A DNA stretch of 64,000 bases, from positions 806,001-870,000 of the forward strand of contig NC_014377.1 in the NCBI RefSeq assembly GCF_000144645.1. Reading direction: 5' to 3'. The notes below the pieces were generated by a model. That model saw nothing but the letters and a program-made list of their open reading frames with translations. It did no database searches and was not told the DNA's origin. Below are positions 1 through 6,970 of the stretch, in pieces. The first letter of the stretch is position 1. Every line of letters starts with the position of its first letter. The position numbers were made by a program, and so were the translations under genes. The DNA is from Thermosediminibacter oceani DSM 16646 (GTDB taxonomy: Bacteria > Bacillota > Thermosediminibacteria > Thermosediminibacterales > Thermosediminibacteraceae).

Positions 1-309
1 ATTGTCTCCGGTGAAGTTGAAAGGTCAAAAGTACCGGCCTGGGTGCTCATTCCTGACGCCGGTGGATATTCGGTGCTTACCGCATGGGCAGCCGGCAAGT
101 TATCCGGTAAGACCATAGCAAAAGCAGTAAAAGATTTTACCGTAGAAGAGAAACTGAAGACCAGGGAGATTATAATACCCGGAAAAGTGGCAGTGCTCAA
201 AGCCGACATCGAAGATGAGCTACCCGGCTGGAAAGTCGTGGTGGGGCCTGAGGAAGCGGCTTTACTGCCCAAGTTCCTCAGAGATTATACGGACAAAAAA
301 GTGTCCTAA
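1..309 (+). CDS. acsC: Corrinoid iron-sulfur protein large subunit, C-terminal end (partial)
   Basis: The reading frame is open from base 1 and ends at the TAA at 307-309, so only the last 102 residues are here. They match the C-terminal corrinoid-binding end of the CO dehydrogenase/acetyl-CoA synthase gamma subunit (AcsC/CdhE), with the conserved SVLTAWAAGK stretch and the ELPGWKVVVGP segment. AcsC pairs with AcsD and carries the methyl group from methyltetrahydrofolate to acetyl-CoA synthase on a cobamide. It is followed after 18 bases by acsE, in the usual acetogen order acsC-acsE-acsB. The N-terminal 4Fe-4S domain lies outside the window. Confidence 0.9.
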   Translation: MVSGEVERSKVPAWVLIPDAGGYSVLTAWAAGKLSGKTIAKAVKDFTVEEKLKTREIIIPGKVAVLKADIEDELPGWKVVVGPEEAALLPKFLRDYTDKKVS

Positions 310-327
310 ATTAATGGAGGTGTAGGT

Positions 328-1113
328 ATGGCCAGATTTTTAACAATAGGTGAAAGAATTCATGTTATTTCCCCTGTGATTAGAAAAGCTCTCCAGGAGA
401 GGGATCCCGCCCCCATCCTTGCAAGGGCTAAGGAACAGGTTGAAGCCGGAGCTCATTACCTCGATGTCAACATCGGACCTGCCGAACGGGACGGAGAAGA
501 ACTAATGACCTGGGTGGTAAAACTCCTGCAAAGCGAATTTCCGAATACTCCCCTGTGCCTAGACACTACAAATATGAAGGCCATCGAGGCGGGGCTTAAG
601 GTTTACGACCCGAAACCGGGCAAGGCAATCATAAATTCCGCCGACGCCGGTTCCAGGATAGGCTTGCTTGAGGTGGCTGCCGAATACGGGGCGATGGTTA
701 TAGGGCTATGCGCTAAGGAAGGTATACCGAGGGATAATGAAGAGCGTATAGCTTACTGCACCGAAATCCTTGATAAAGCTGTTGCTGTGGGCTTGAACCC
801 GGAAGATATTCTCTTCGATCCTATGTTCGTCGTGGTAAAGGGAATGCAGGAAAAACAGCAGGAAGTGCTTGAGGCTGTAAGGCAGATCTCCGAAATGGGC
901 CTGAAGACCACCGGTGGCTTGAGCAATGTAGCCAACGGCTGCCCCAAAGAGGTAAGAGGCCTTATCGAGACAGTAATCTGTGCAATGGCGATTCAGTGCG
1001 GGTTAACCTCCGCCATCATTAATCCCCTCAACAAGCTACTGATGGATGTAATTAAGACGGCCGAAGTCATCAAGGGATGGACTCTATATTGTGATTCTTA
1101 TCTTGAATTATAG
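328..1113 (+). CDS. acsE: Methyltetrahydrofolate:corrinoid iron-sulfur protein methyltransferase
   Basis: At 261 residues it is almost the length of Moorella AcsE (262). It transfers the N5-methyl group of methyltetrahydrofolate to the cobalt of the AcsCD corrinoid protein in the Wood-Ljungdahl pathway. The single domain is the pterin-binding TIM barrel; the early GERIHVISPVIRKAL segment and GAHYLDVNIGPAERDG, a pterin-pocket motif, are clear. The ATG follows GGAGGTGTAGGT. It lies between acsC and acsB and is surely cotranscribed with them. The name is secure from sequence plus neighbours. Confidence 0.95.
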   Translation: MARFLTIGERIHVISPVIRKALQERDPAPILARAKEQVEAGAHYLDVNIGPAERDGEELMTWVVKLLQSEFPNTPLCLDTTNMKAIEAGLKVYDPKPGKAIINSADAGSRIGLLEVAAEYGAMVIGLCAKEGIPRDNEERIAYCTEILDKAVAVGLNPEDILFDPMFVVVKGMQEKQQEVLEAVRQISEMGLKTTGGLSNVANGCPKEVRGLIETVICAMAIQCGLTSAIINPLNKLLMDVIKTAEVIKGWTLYCDSYLEL

Positions 1114-1139
1114 TTGAGATATAAAAAGAAGGAGGAGCT

Positions 1140-3263
1140 ATGACTCTGTTTGACATTATTTTCACAGGGTCCAAACAGGCCCTCGAAGCCGCAAAGGCTG
1201 CTGTTGATTCAGCAATCGAGAAAAAGGGAAGCGACGCCAAGGTGGCATTTCCCGAGACCGCATACAGCCTTCCCACCATCTATGCGGCAACCGGGAAAAA
1301 GATTGGGAACTTGGGTGAACTCCGGGATGTCCTATCCATCGTTGAAAGCCTTATCGTGCCGGAACAAAACCTAGAAAAAGCTTTAAACGCAGGGCTTGCT
1401 ACCGCACTCTCAGCAGAAATAATAGAAGCATGCAAATATGCGGTTGAAGAAAAACCTTACAGCGAGCCATGCGCCGGGTTCATTTCCGATGCCGTAATCC
1501 GTTCCCTCGGCGTACCACTAGTTACCGGTGATATACCGGGTGTCGCGGTGGTGATCGGCGAGGCACCGTCGGTAGAGGAAGCAGCAAAAATTATCAAGAA
1601 TTACCAGAATAAAGGCCTTCTTGTCTGCCTGGTAGGAAAAATAATTGATCAGGCCATAGAAGGCAAAGTAAAGGTAGGGCTTGAACTCCGCGTTGTACCT
1701 CTGGGCTATGATGTAACTTCCGTAATCCACGTGGTGACGGTCGCTATAAGGGCAGCACTTATATTCGGCGCCGTACCTCCTGGCAATCTGGAAGAGCTGC
1801 TCAAGTACACAAGGGAAAGGGTGCCGGCTTTCGTAAACGCCCTTGGTCCGTTGAGCGAGCTGGTCGTATCCGCCGGAGCCGGTGCCATAGCCCTCGGATT
1901 CCCGGTAATAACCGATCAGGATGTACAGGAAGTACCTCACTTTCTGATCACCCAGAAGGACTACGACAAAATAGTGCCCACTTCCCTGGAAGCAAGGGGC
2001 ATAAAGATAAAAATAACCGAAGTTCCGATACCTGTAGGATTTGCAGCTGCCTTTGAGGGTGAAAGGGTAAGAAAGGAAGATATGTTTGCCGAATTCGGCG
2101 GCGGAAGGACTCCTGCGTGGGAGCTGGTACGGAAGAGAGACCTGGCTGAGGTGGAGGATCATAAGATAGAGGTAATTGGTCCCGACATAGATACCCTTGG
2201 CCCCGATGGCGGCAAGCTACCTTTGGCCATTCTGGTGGAAGTAGCGGGTAAAAATATGCAGGAAGACTTCGAACCCGTTATTGAGCGCAGGATCCATTAC
2301 TTCCTCAACTATATAGAGGGCGTGATGCACATAGGCCAGAGGGACATAATGTGGCTGAGAATCAGCAAGTCTACCTACGAAGCCGGCTTCAGGCTGCATC
2401 ACATCGGGGAAGCACTCTACGCCAAGATGCTGGATGAGTTTGGCAACATTATCGATAAGATACAGGTAAAGATTTATACCGACGGAGAAAAGGTTGAAAA
2501 GCTTGGCGAGGAAATCGCAAAGCCCAAATATGAGGCTAGGGATGCAAGACTTGCCGGACTTACGGATGAAAGTGTGGATACCTTTTACTCCTGCTTGCTT
2601 TGCCAGTCCTTCGCGCCTTCCCACGTCTGCATAGTAACTCCGGAAAGGCTGGGGCTCTGCGGAGCTGTAAGCTGGCTTGACGCCAAGGCAACGAAGGAGA
2701 TTAATCCTACCGGCCCCTGCCAACCGATAGTCAAAGGCGAATGTAAGGATGAGGTAAAAGGTATATGGGATTCGGTAAATAAGGCGGTACAGGAACTTTC
2801 CCACGGAGGAGTCAAGGAAGTAACCATCTACTCAATTTTGGAGAACCCCATGACCTCCTGCGGTTGCTTCGAGTGCATCTGCGGCATAATGCCGGAAGCC
2901 AACGGTGTGATAATCGTCAACAGGGAATATGCGGGCATGACTCCCCTCGGCATGACCTTCGGAGAACTGGCATCTACCACGGGAGGAGGCGTCCAGACAC
3001 CCGGTTTTATGGGTATGGGCAGGCAGTATATAACGAGCAAGAAATTTCTCCTCGCCGAAGGTGGGATCAAGAGGCTTGTCTGGATGCCGAAGGAGTTAAA
3101 AGATGCCATCAGAGATAAACTGAATCAAAGGGGTAAAGAAATCGGAATAGAGAATTTCGCCGATATGATCGCTGACGAAACCGTGGGGACAGACCCCGAT
3201 TCTGTGTTAGAGTTCCTGAACAAAGTAGGTCATCCCGCTTTGACGATGGATCCGATCATGTAA
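1140..3263 (+). CDS. acsB: Acetyl-CoA synthase (CODH/ACS alpha subunit)
   Basis: A 707-residue protein that condenses CO, the corrinoid-bound methyl group and CoA into acetyl-CoA at the Ni-Ni-[4Fe-4S] A-cluster. All ligands expected from the Moorella enzyme are present with a constant offset of 21: Cys485, 488, 497 and 507 for the cubane and the Cys574-Gly-Cys576 motif for the distal nickel. It is about 20 residues shorter than the Moorella protein (729), the difference lying in the N-terminal domain that contacts CODH. The start follows AAGGAGGAGCT. gcvH starts 16 bases downstream. The CODH gene acsA is not in the window. Confidence 0.97.
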   Translation: MTLFDIIFTGSKQALEAAKAAVDSAIEKKGSDAKVAFPETAYSLPTIYAATGKKIGNLGELRDVLSIVESLIVPEQNLEKALNAGLATALSAEIIEACKYAVEEKPYSEPCAGFISDAVIRSLGVPLVTGDIPGVAVVIGEAPSVEEAAKIIKNYQNKGLLVCLVGKIIDQAIEGKVKVGLELRVVPLGYDVTSVIHVVTVAIRAALIFGAVPPGNLEELLKYTRERVPAFVNALGPLSELVVSAGAGAIALGFPVITDQDVQEVPHFLITQKDYDKIVPTSLEARGIKIKITEVPIPVGFAAAFEGERVRKEDMFAEFGGGRTPAWELVRKRDLAEVEDHKIEVIGPDIDTLGPDGGKLPLAILVEVAGKNMQEDFEPVIERRIHYFLNYIEGVMHIGQRDIMWLRISKSTYEAGFRLHHIGEALYAKMLDEFGNIIDKIQVKIYTDGEKVEKLGEEIAKPKYEARDARLAGLTDESVDTFYSCLLCQSFAPSHVCIVTPERLGLCGAVSWLDAKATKEINPTGPCQPIVKGECKDEVKGIWDSVNKAVQELSHGGVKEVTIYSILENPMTSCGCFECICGIMPEANGVIIVNREYAGMTPLGMTFGELASTTGGGVQTPGFMGMGRQYITSKKFLLAEGGIKRLVWMPKELKDAIRDKLNQRGKEIGIENFADMIADETVGTDPDSVLEFLNKVGHPALTMDPIM

Positions 3264-3279
3264 TAGTGGAGGTAATTTT

Positions 3280-3657
3280 ATGAATCTGCCTTCTGGTATA
3301 AAGTATCACAGGGAACATACCTGGGCGAAAGTAGAAGGAGATTATGCTGTCATCGGCATCACCGACTATGCCCAGGATAAATTGGGAGAAGTGCTATTCG
3401 TGGACCTTCCCGAAGTCGGCGATAATATTAAAAAGGATGACATCTTTGGGACCGTGGAATCCGGGAAGGTTGCCTCGGACCTTTATGCACCGGTAAGCGG
3501 AGAAGTGGTAGAGGTTAACGAGGAACTGGCAGACAGCCCGGAGCTCGTGAACCAGTCCCCGTATGAAAAGGGCTGGATGATTAAGGTGAAAATGAGCGAT
3601 CCATCCGAATTGGAAGAACTGCTGGAAAGCGTCGAATATTCAAAGATACTCAAGTAA
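3280..3657 (+). CDS. gcvH: Glycine cleavage system H protein (lipoyl carrier) in the acs operon
   Basis: A 125-residue H-protein. The lipoyl attachment site is Lys63 in the context TVESGKVASD; the usual family sequence is ESVKAASD, so the lysine is kept although a neighbour differs. The H protein carries the aminomethyl intermediate on lipoamide between the P, T and L proteins of the glycine cleavage/synthase complex. No gcvP, gcvT or lpd is nearby. A gcvH directly after acsB is a known arrangement in clostridial acetogens such as C. ljungdahlii, which fits a link between glycine and C1 metabolism. The start follows GGAGGTAATTTT. Confidence 0.93.
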   Translation: MNLPSGIKYHREHTWAKVEGDYAVIGITDYAQDKLGEVLFVDLPEVGDNIKKDDIFGTVESGKVASDLYAPVSGEVVEVNEELADSPELVNQSPYEKGWMIKVKMSDPSELEELLESVEYSKILK

Positions 3658-3702
3658 ATTCCGGTTACCGGTAAAATTCTCCTTAACTTTGTGATTATCC
3701 GG

Positions 3703-3756
3703 CGCTCCAGGGTCCGGCTTTCTTGCTTCAAATTTGCCTTCAAAGACCCTGGAGCG
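3703..3756 (+). other. 12-bp inverted repeat between gcvH and acsV
   Basis: Bases 3703-3714 (CGCTCCAGGGTC) are perfectly complementary to 3745-3756, with a 30-base spacer. There is no T tract after either arm, so it is not a typical intrinsic terminator. It sits in the 169-base gap separating acsE-acsB-gcvH from acsV and could modulate read-through or protect mRNA ends. The function is unknown. Confidence 0.5.
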
Positions 3757-3826
3757 AATATTTATACGTTTAAAAACTTCCGCTGTTTTTAAAGAGGATT
3801 TAAGCACTTAAAGAGAAGGTGAAAAT

Positions 3827-5773
3827 ATGGATGGGTGCACCATACTGTTTAAACCCCAAAACAAGACCATAAAAGTAAAAAAAGGCACCAGCTTACTGGA
3901 AGCCGCCCGCAAGGCCGGGGTTTTCATCGACGCGCCCTGCGGCGGCAGTGGTCATTGTGGAAAATGCAGGATAAGGATACTCGAAGGAGATTACAGGTTT
4001 GAGAAATCTCTCGCTCTTCCCGATGCTGATTTTGAAAAAGGGATACGTCTGGCGTGTCTCACTTTCGCACTGAGCGACCTGGTTGTAGAGACCCAGGAAA
4101 TTAAGGTGGTAAACGAGGTGCTGGTGGAGGATGTGGATCCCGGCGAAGAAGAAGAGGGTTGGATAAATAAGGCTCGAAAGATGCTGGAAGATTCGGGGAT
4201 AGAAATTAATAGCGGGTTTGAAAAAATAAGGCTAACTCTCGACCCGCCAACGTTAGACGACAATGTCCAGGATTGGGAGCGCCTTTGCAGGGGACTTGCG
4301 ACTAAGTGCGGTTCCGGATCTGTTAGGTGTTCCCTGGATGTGTTGAGAAGGCTGCCGGGAACTCTTCGAAGGAATGATTTTGATATAAACGTTATACTCA
4401 CAAGAGAAAATGACGATTATGAGATAATAGAGGTTAGGGGTTCCGGTGAGGATAAACCCCTTTACGGAATATGTGTTGACGTGGGGACAACTACCGTAGC
4501 GGCAAATTTAGTGGAGCTTGAAAGCGGAAAGATAAAGGAGTCGGCCAGTGCCGGAAATCTCCAGATGCAGTACGGCGCCGATGTTATAAGCCGGATCATT
4601 TATTCAACCGGGAAAGGCGGCCTTGCCGCTCTCAAACATGCAGTCGTTGAGGGTACGGTAAACCGGTTGGTTGAAGAGATGACCGAGAGGCTTAATATAC
4701 ACCCGGAGGATATAGTTTTCGGGGTTTTTGCGGGCAACACCACAATGGCTCACCTTCTTCTCGGGGTTGAAGCGGCAAACATACGGCTGGAACCCTATAT
4801 ACCGGCTTTTAGGAACCATCCGCCGCTTAAGGCTGGGGATGTGGGAATTCGTATCAATCCCGATGCACCGGTGTTTATTGTGCCGAGTGTGGCGAGTTAT
4901 GTTGGTGGGGATATTGTTGCAGGGGTCTTGGCGGCCGGCATTTGGAACAGCGACGAGAATGTGCTGTTTCTAGACCTCGGTACTAACGGTGAGTTAGTCT
5001 TCGGGAACCGGGAAGTTATGGTTGCTTGCGCGTGTTCGGCAGGCCCTGCTTTTGAAGGCGGGGAAATAAGCTGCGGAATGAGGGCTATGCGGGGAGCCAT
5101 AGACCAGGTGACGATAGACGACAGGACTTTAGAGCCCCGCTACAGCGTTGTAGGTGGCACCAAGCCCCGCGGGATATGCGGTTCCGGTTTGATAGATATC
5201 GTGGCCGCCATGTTTATGACCGGAATATTAGACCCGAGAGGGAAGATAAATACCGGTTTGAAATCCGAAAGAATAAGATTCGACGATATCCTGGGCGTCT
5301 ACGAATACGTGATAGCATCCAAGGACGAGACTGAAGACGGCCGGGATATAACCATAAACGAAATAGACCTGGATAATTTCATCAGGGCAAAGGGCGCGGT
5401 CTATTCCGGGATAAGTACGTTACTTAAAATCCTAGAGATGAAGGTCACGGACATAGATAAAATAATAATAGCCGGCGGCATAGGTAGAGGCCTTAATATT
5501 AAAAATTCCATAAATATAGGCTTGCTGCCGGAAGTAGAGGAAGAAAAGTTTACTTACATTGGCAACAGTTCCCTGATCGGATCCTATCTCTGTCTCACCA
5601 GCAGGGGGGCAAGAGAAAAAGCAAAACAGATAGCGGAATCTATAACCTATGTGGAACTCAGCGCTTTTCCCGGTTATATGGAAGAATTCTTAGGGGCCTG
5701 TTTTCTGCCCCACACCGATATGGGACTTTTTCCGGGCGTTATGAAGAAGTTCAGCCGGAGAAAGGGGATATAA
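3827..5773 (+). CDS. acsV: Reductive activator of corrinoid iron-sulfur protein (RACo-type, ASKHA domain)
   Basis: A 648-residue protein with an N-terminal plant-type [2Fe-2S] ferredoxin domain (Cys38, Cys44, Cys47, Cys77), a linker and middle domain, and a large C-terminal ASKHA-fold ATPase domain (VDVGTTTVAANLVEL, then FLDLGTNGELVFG). RACo enzymes use ATP to reduce inactive Co(II) corrinoid back to Co(I), rescuing AcsCD after oxidation. The position directly downstream of the acs genes supports that substrate, although related activators serve other corrinoid methyltransferases. The start has GAAGGTGAAAAT upstream. cooT-like 5821-6006 follows after 47 bases. Confidence 0.9.
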   Translation: MDGCTILFKPQNKTIKVKKGTSLLEAARKAGVFIDAPCGGSGHCGKCRIRILEGDYRFEKSLALPDADFEKGIRLACLTFALSDLVVETQEIKVVNEVLVEDVDPGEEEEGWINKARKMLEDSGIEINSGFEKIRLTLDPPTLDDNVQDWERLCRGLATKCGSGSVRCSLDVLRRLPGTLRRNDFDINVILTRENDDYEIIEVRGSGEDKPLYGICVDVGTTTVAANLVELESGKIKESASAGNLQMQYGADVISRIIYSTGKGGLAALKHAVVEGTVNRLVEEMTERLNIHPEDIVFGVFAGNTTMAHLLLGVEAANIRLEPYIPAFRNHPPLKAGDVGIRINPDAPVFIVPSVASYVGGDIVAGVLAAGIWNSDENVLFLDLGTNGELVFGNREVMVACACSAGPAFEGGEISCGMRAMRGAIDQVTIDDRTLEPRYSVVGGTKPRGICGSGLIDIVAAMFMTGILDPRGKINTGLKSERIRFDDILGVYEYVIASKDETEDGRDITINEIDLDNFIRAKGAVYSGISTLLKILEMKVTDIDKIIIAGGIGRGLNIKNSINIGLLPEVEEEKFTYIGNSSLIGSYLCLTSRGAREKAKQIAESITYVELSAFPGYMEEFLGACFLPHTDMGLFPGVMKKFSRRKGI

Positions 5774-5820
5774 AAACATCTTTTAAAAAACCTACGCAAA
5801 CTCTAAAGAGGTGAAGAAAT

Positions 5821-6006
5821 ATGTGCGAATCTAGGGCAGTTATGCTTGAAGATGGTCGGGAAAAGGAACTAATGGAAAATGTCATTTACCTTGAGCCCCG
5901 AAATGGCAGTATCTTTTTGCGCGACTTTCTCGGGAGAGAAATGACGGTGGAGGCCAGGATTAAGGAAATTAAGCTCCTCGATCATGAGATCGTTTTGGAG
6001 AAGTAA
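5821..6006 (+). CDS. CooT-like small nickel-binding protein
   Basis: A 61-residue protein beginning Met-Cys-Glu, the hallmark of the CooT family, in which Cys2 takes part in binding Ni(II) in a small dimeric chaperone for CO dehydrogenase maturation. The rest (NVIYLEPRNGSIFLRDFLGR and a basic tail) fits the family's short SH3-like beta fold. The Shine-Dalgarno AAAGAGGTGAAGAAAT precedes the ATG. It is the last gene of the acs cluster, and the nickel need of both CODH and ACS explains the context. A role in ACS nickel insertion is inference. Confidence 0.8.
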   Translation: MCESRAVMLEDGREKELMENVIYLEPRNGSIFLRDFLGREMTVEARIKEIKLLDHEIVLEK

Positions 6007-6061
6007 TAGTTACCGGTAAAGTCAGAACTTCCGCTCCTTTTCAGAAAACCGCATAATGATG

Positions 6062-6092
6062 AGAAAGGTGAAACGAGACGTTTCACCTTTCT
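6062..6092. terminator. Bidirectional terminator after the acs cluster
   Basis: A 14-bp perfect stem (6062-6075 with 6079-6092) and a 3-base loop, followed on the plus strand by CTTTATCTTTC. It lies between the end of the cooT-like gene and the ends of the two minus-strand genes at 6100 and 6301, so it can stop transcription from both sides. Confidence 0.85.
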
Positions 6093-6099
6093 TTATCTT

Positions 6100-6288
6100 T
6101 CAATTCTGCTTGTCATGCATCTTCGGCTTGATATCTTTCCGTGTGCCCGGCTGGTTGCTCTCCAACTGGGCTTTCTGTGATTTGATCTCCCGTGGACTGG
6201 GCCTGCCCGCAGGCTTATATATATTTGAACCTATCTCGGTGCGAGCAAAGGTCTTTCTACGGGCAAACAACTTTTTCTTCAAAGACAA
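6100..6288 (-). CDS. Small basic protein, unknown
   Basis: A 62-residue frame starting with TTG, with GAGGAGG seven bases upstream and only 12 bases after the stop of the gene at 6301-6495. It is rich in Lys, Arg, Gln and Pro, with no hydrophobic segment and no recognised domain. The strong ribosome site and tight spacing argue for a real gene; the odd composition, and a long open frame on the opposite strand (6056-6442), argue for caution. I cannot assign a function. Confidence 0.4.
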   Translation of the reverse strand: MSLKKKLFARRKTFARTEIGSNIYKPAGRPSPREIKSQKAQLESNQPGTRKDIKPKMHDKQN

Positions 6289-6300
6289 AACAATCCCTCC

Positions 6301-6495
6301 TCACGTCTGGTCCAGGCTGGATAGCACCTTATCGAAGAGGTCTATATTGCACCTCCCTCGGACCCAGTGTATGCATGTCTCGCAGCTAACTATCTTTTCC
6401 GCGTCTTCGAAAGAGCTGCCCACCGCATCATCACCGATGTAGGTATATCCGGGGCAGGCTTCCCCTACCGCATGAAGTTGCATTTTGCTTACCAT
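6301..6495 (-). CDS. Small cysteine-containing protein, unknown
   Basis: A 64-residue protein. The ATG at 6495 is preceded by ACAGGAG; an in-frame GTG nine bases further up overlaps the ribosome site and is less likely. It has one cysteine near position 14 (GEACPGYTYIGDDAVGSS) and a CETC..GRC cluster in the second half, which could bind a metal or Fe-S centre. The pattern resembles small conserved Firmicute proteins but I cannot name the family. It is read away from the FmdB-like gene at 6643. Confidence 0.65.
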   Translation of the reverse strand: MVSKMQLHAVGEACPGYTYIGDDAVGSSFEDAEKIVSCETCIHWVRGRCNIDLFDKVLSSLDQT

Positions 6496-6642
6496 TTTTT
6501 TCACTCCTGTTCGAGTTGTTTGCTCTGATATTATTTTTGGGCGATTTAAGATAAAATATTATCATTTCAAATCCAACAGTTATATAATATAGTTCAAGAT
6601 GATTGAAAAAAAGTTTTGACATTTTGAAAAGGAGGATAGCAA

Positions 6643-6852
6643 ATGCCCGTCTACGAATATAAATGTGTAGACCGCGGACACCGATTTGAAGTACTTAGGA
6701 AGTTACAGGAGAGGGACGAGCCTATTGAATGCCCCGATTGCAGAAGCGGCAACACCCGCAGGGAGGTATCGCCCTTCGGGACTGGAATAAGCAGCGGCTG
6801 TTACGGATCGTCCGGTTCCTGCGGTTGCCCCGGGGGCTCAAAGTTCGGGTGA
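6643..6852 (+). CDS. FmdB-type zinc-ribbon protein
   Basis: A 69-residue protein with the FmdB/CxxC zinc-ribbon signature: MPVYEYKC at the start, a CPDC pair in the middle, then a flexible Ser/Gly/Cys-rich tail. The family name comes from a suspected regulator in a methylotroph formamidase/formate operon; in most bacteria the function is unproven. The first cysteine of the usual N-terminal pair is replaced ([11 protein letters not shown]), so the ribbon may use a histidine. The start has AAAAGGAGGATAGCAA upstream. It stands alone between divergent small genes and mrfA. Confidence 0.8.
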   Translation: MPVYEYKCVDRGHRFEVLRKLQERDEPIECPDCRSGNTRREVSPFGTGISSGCYGSSGSCGCPGGSKFG

Positions 6853-6879
6853 GCTCCGCTTTAACTGTCCCCGGCGGGG

Positions 6880-6945
6880 GGTCATTTCATATTTGGTCGA
6901 TCTTGTAGATGGAAAGGGCTTTTGCTAAAATAAAAAGAAATGACC
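6880..6945 (+). promoter_or_regulatory. mrfA promoter inside an inverted repeat
   Basis: TTGTAG (6903-6908) and TAAAAT (6926-6931), 17 bases apart, form a sigma-A type promoter in front of mrfA. It is flanked by a perfect 9-bp inverted repeat, GGTCATTTC at 6880-6888 and GAAATGACC at 6937-6945. The second arm would lie at or just after the transcription start, so a dimeric repressor could bind there, but that is inference. Confidence 0.55.
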
Positions 6946-6970
6946 TTCGGGAGGGGAGAGTGTCGGTGAT

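Noticed and set aside
1518-2162. A 214-residue open frame on the minus strand within acsB
   Set aside because: It is opposite a full-length, motif-complete acsB, has no ribosome site and unlikely composition (Tyr- and Arg-rich); a shadow frame.
6056-6442. A 128-residue plus-strand frame after the acs terminator
   Set aside because: It starts inside the terminator hairpin and lies opposite the two small minus-strand genes, which have better ribosome sites.
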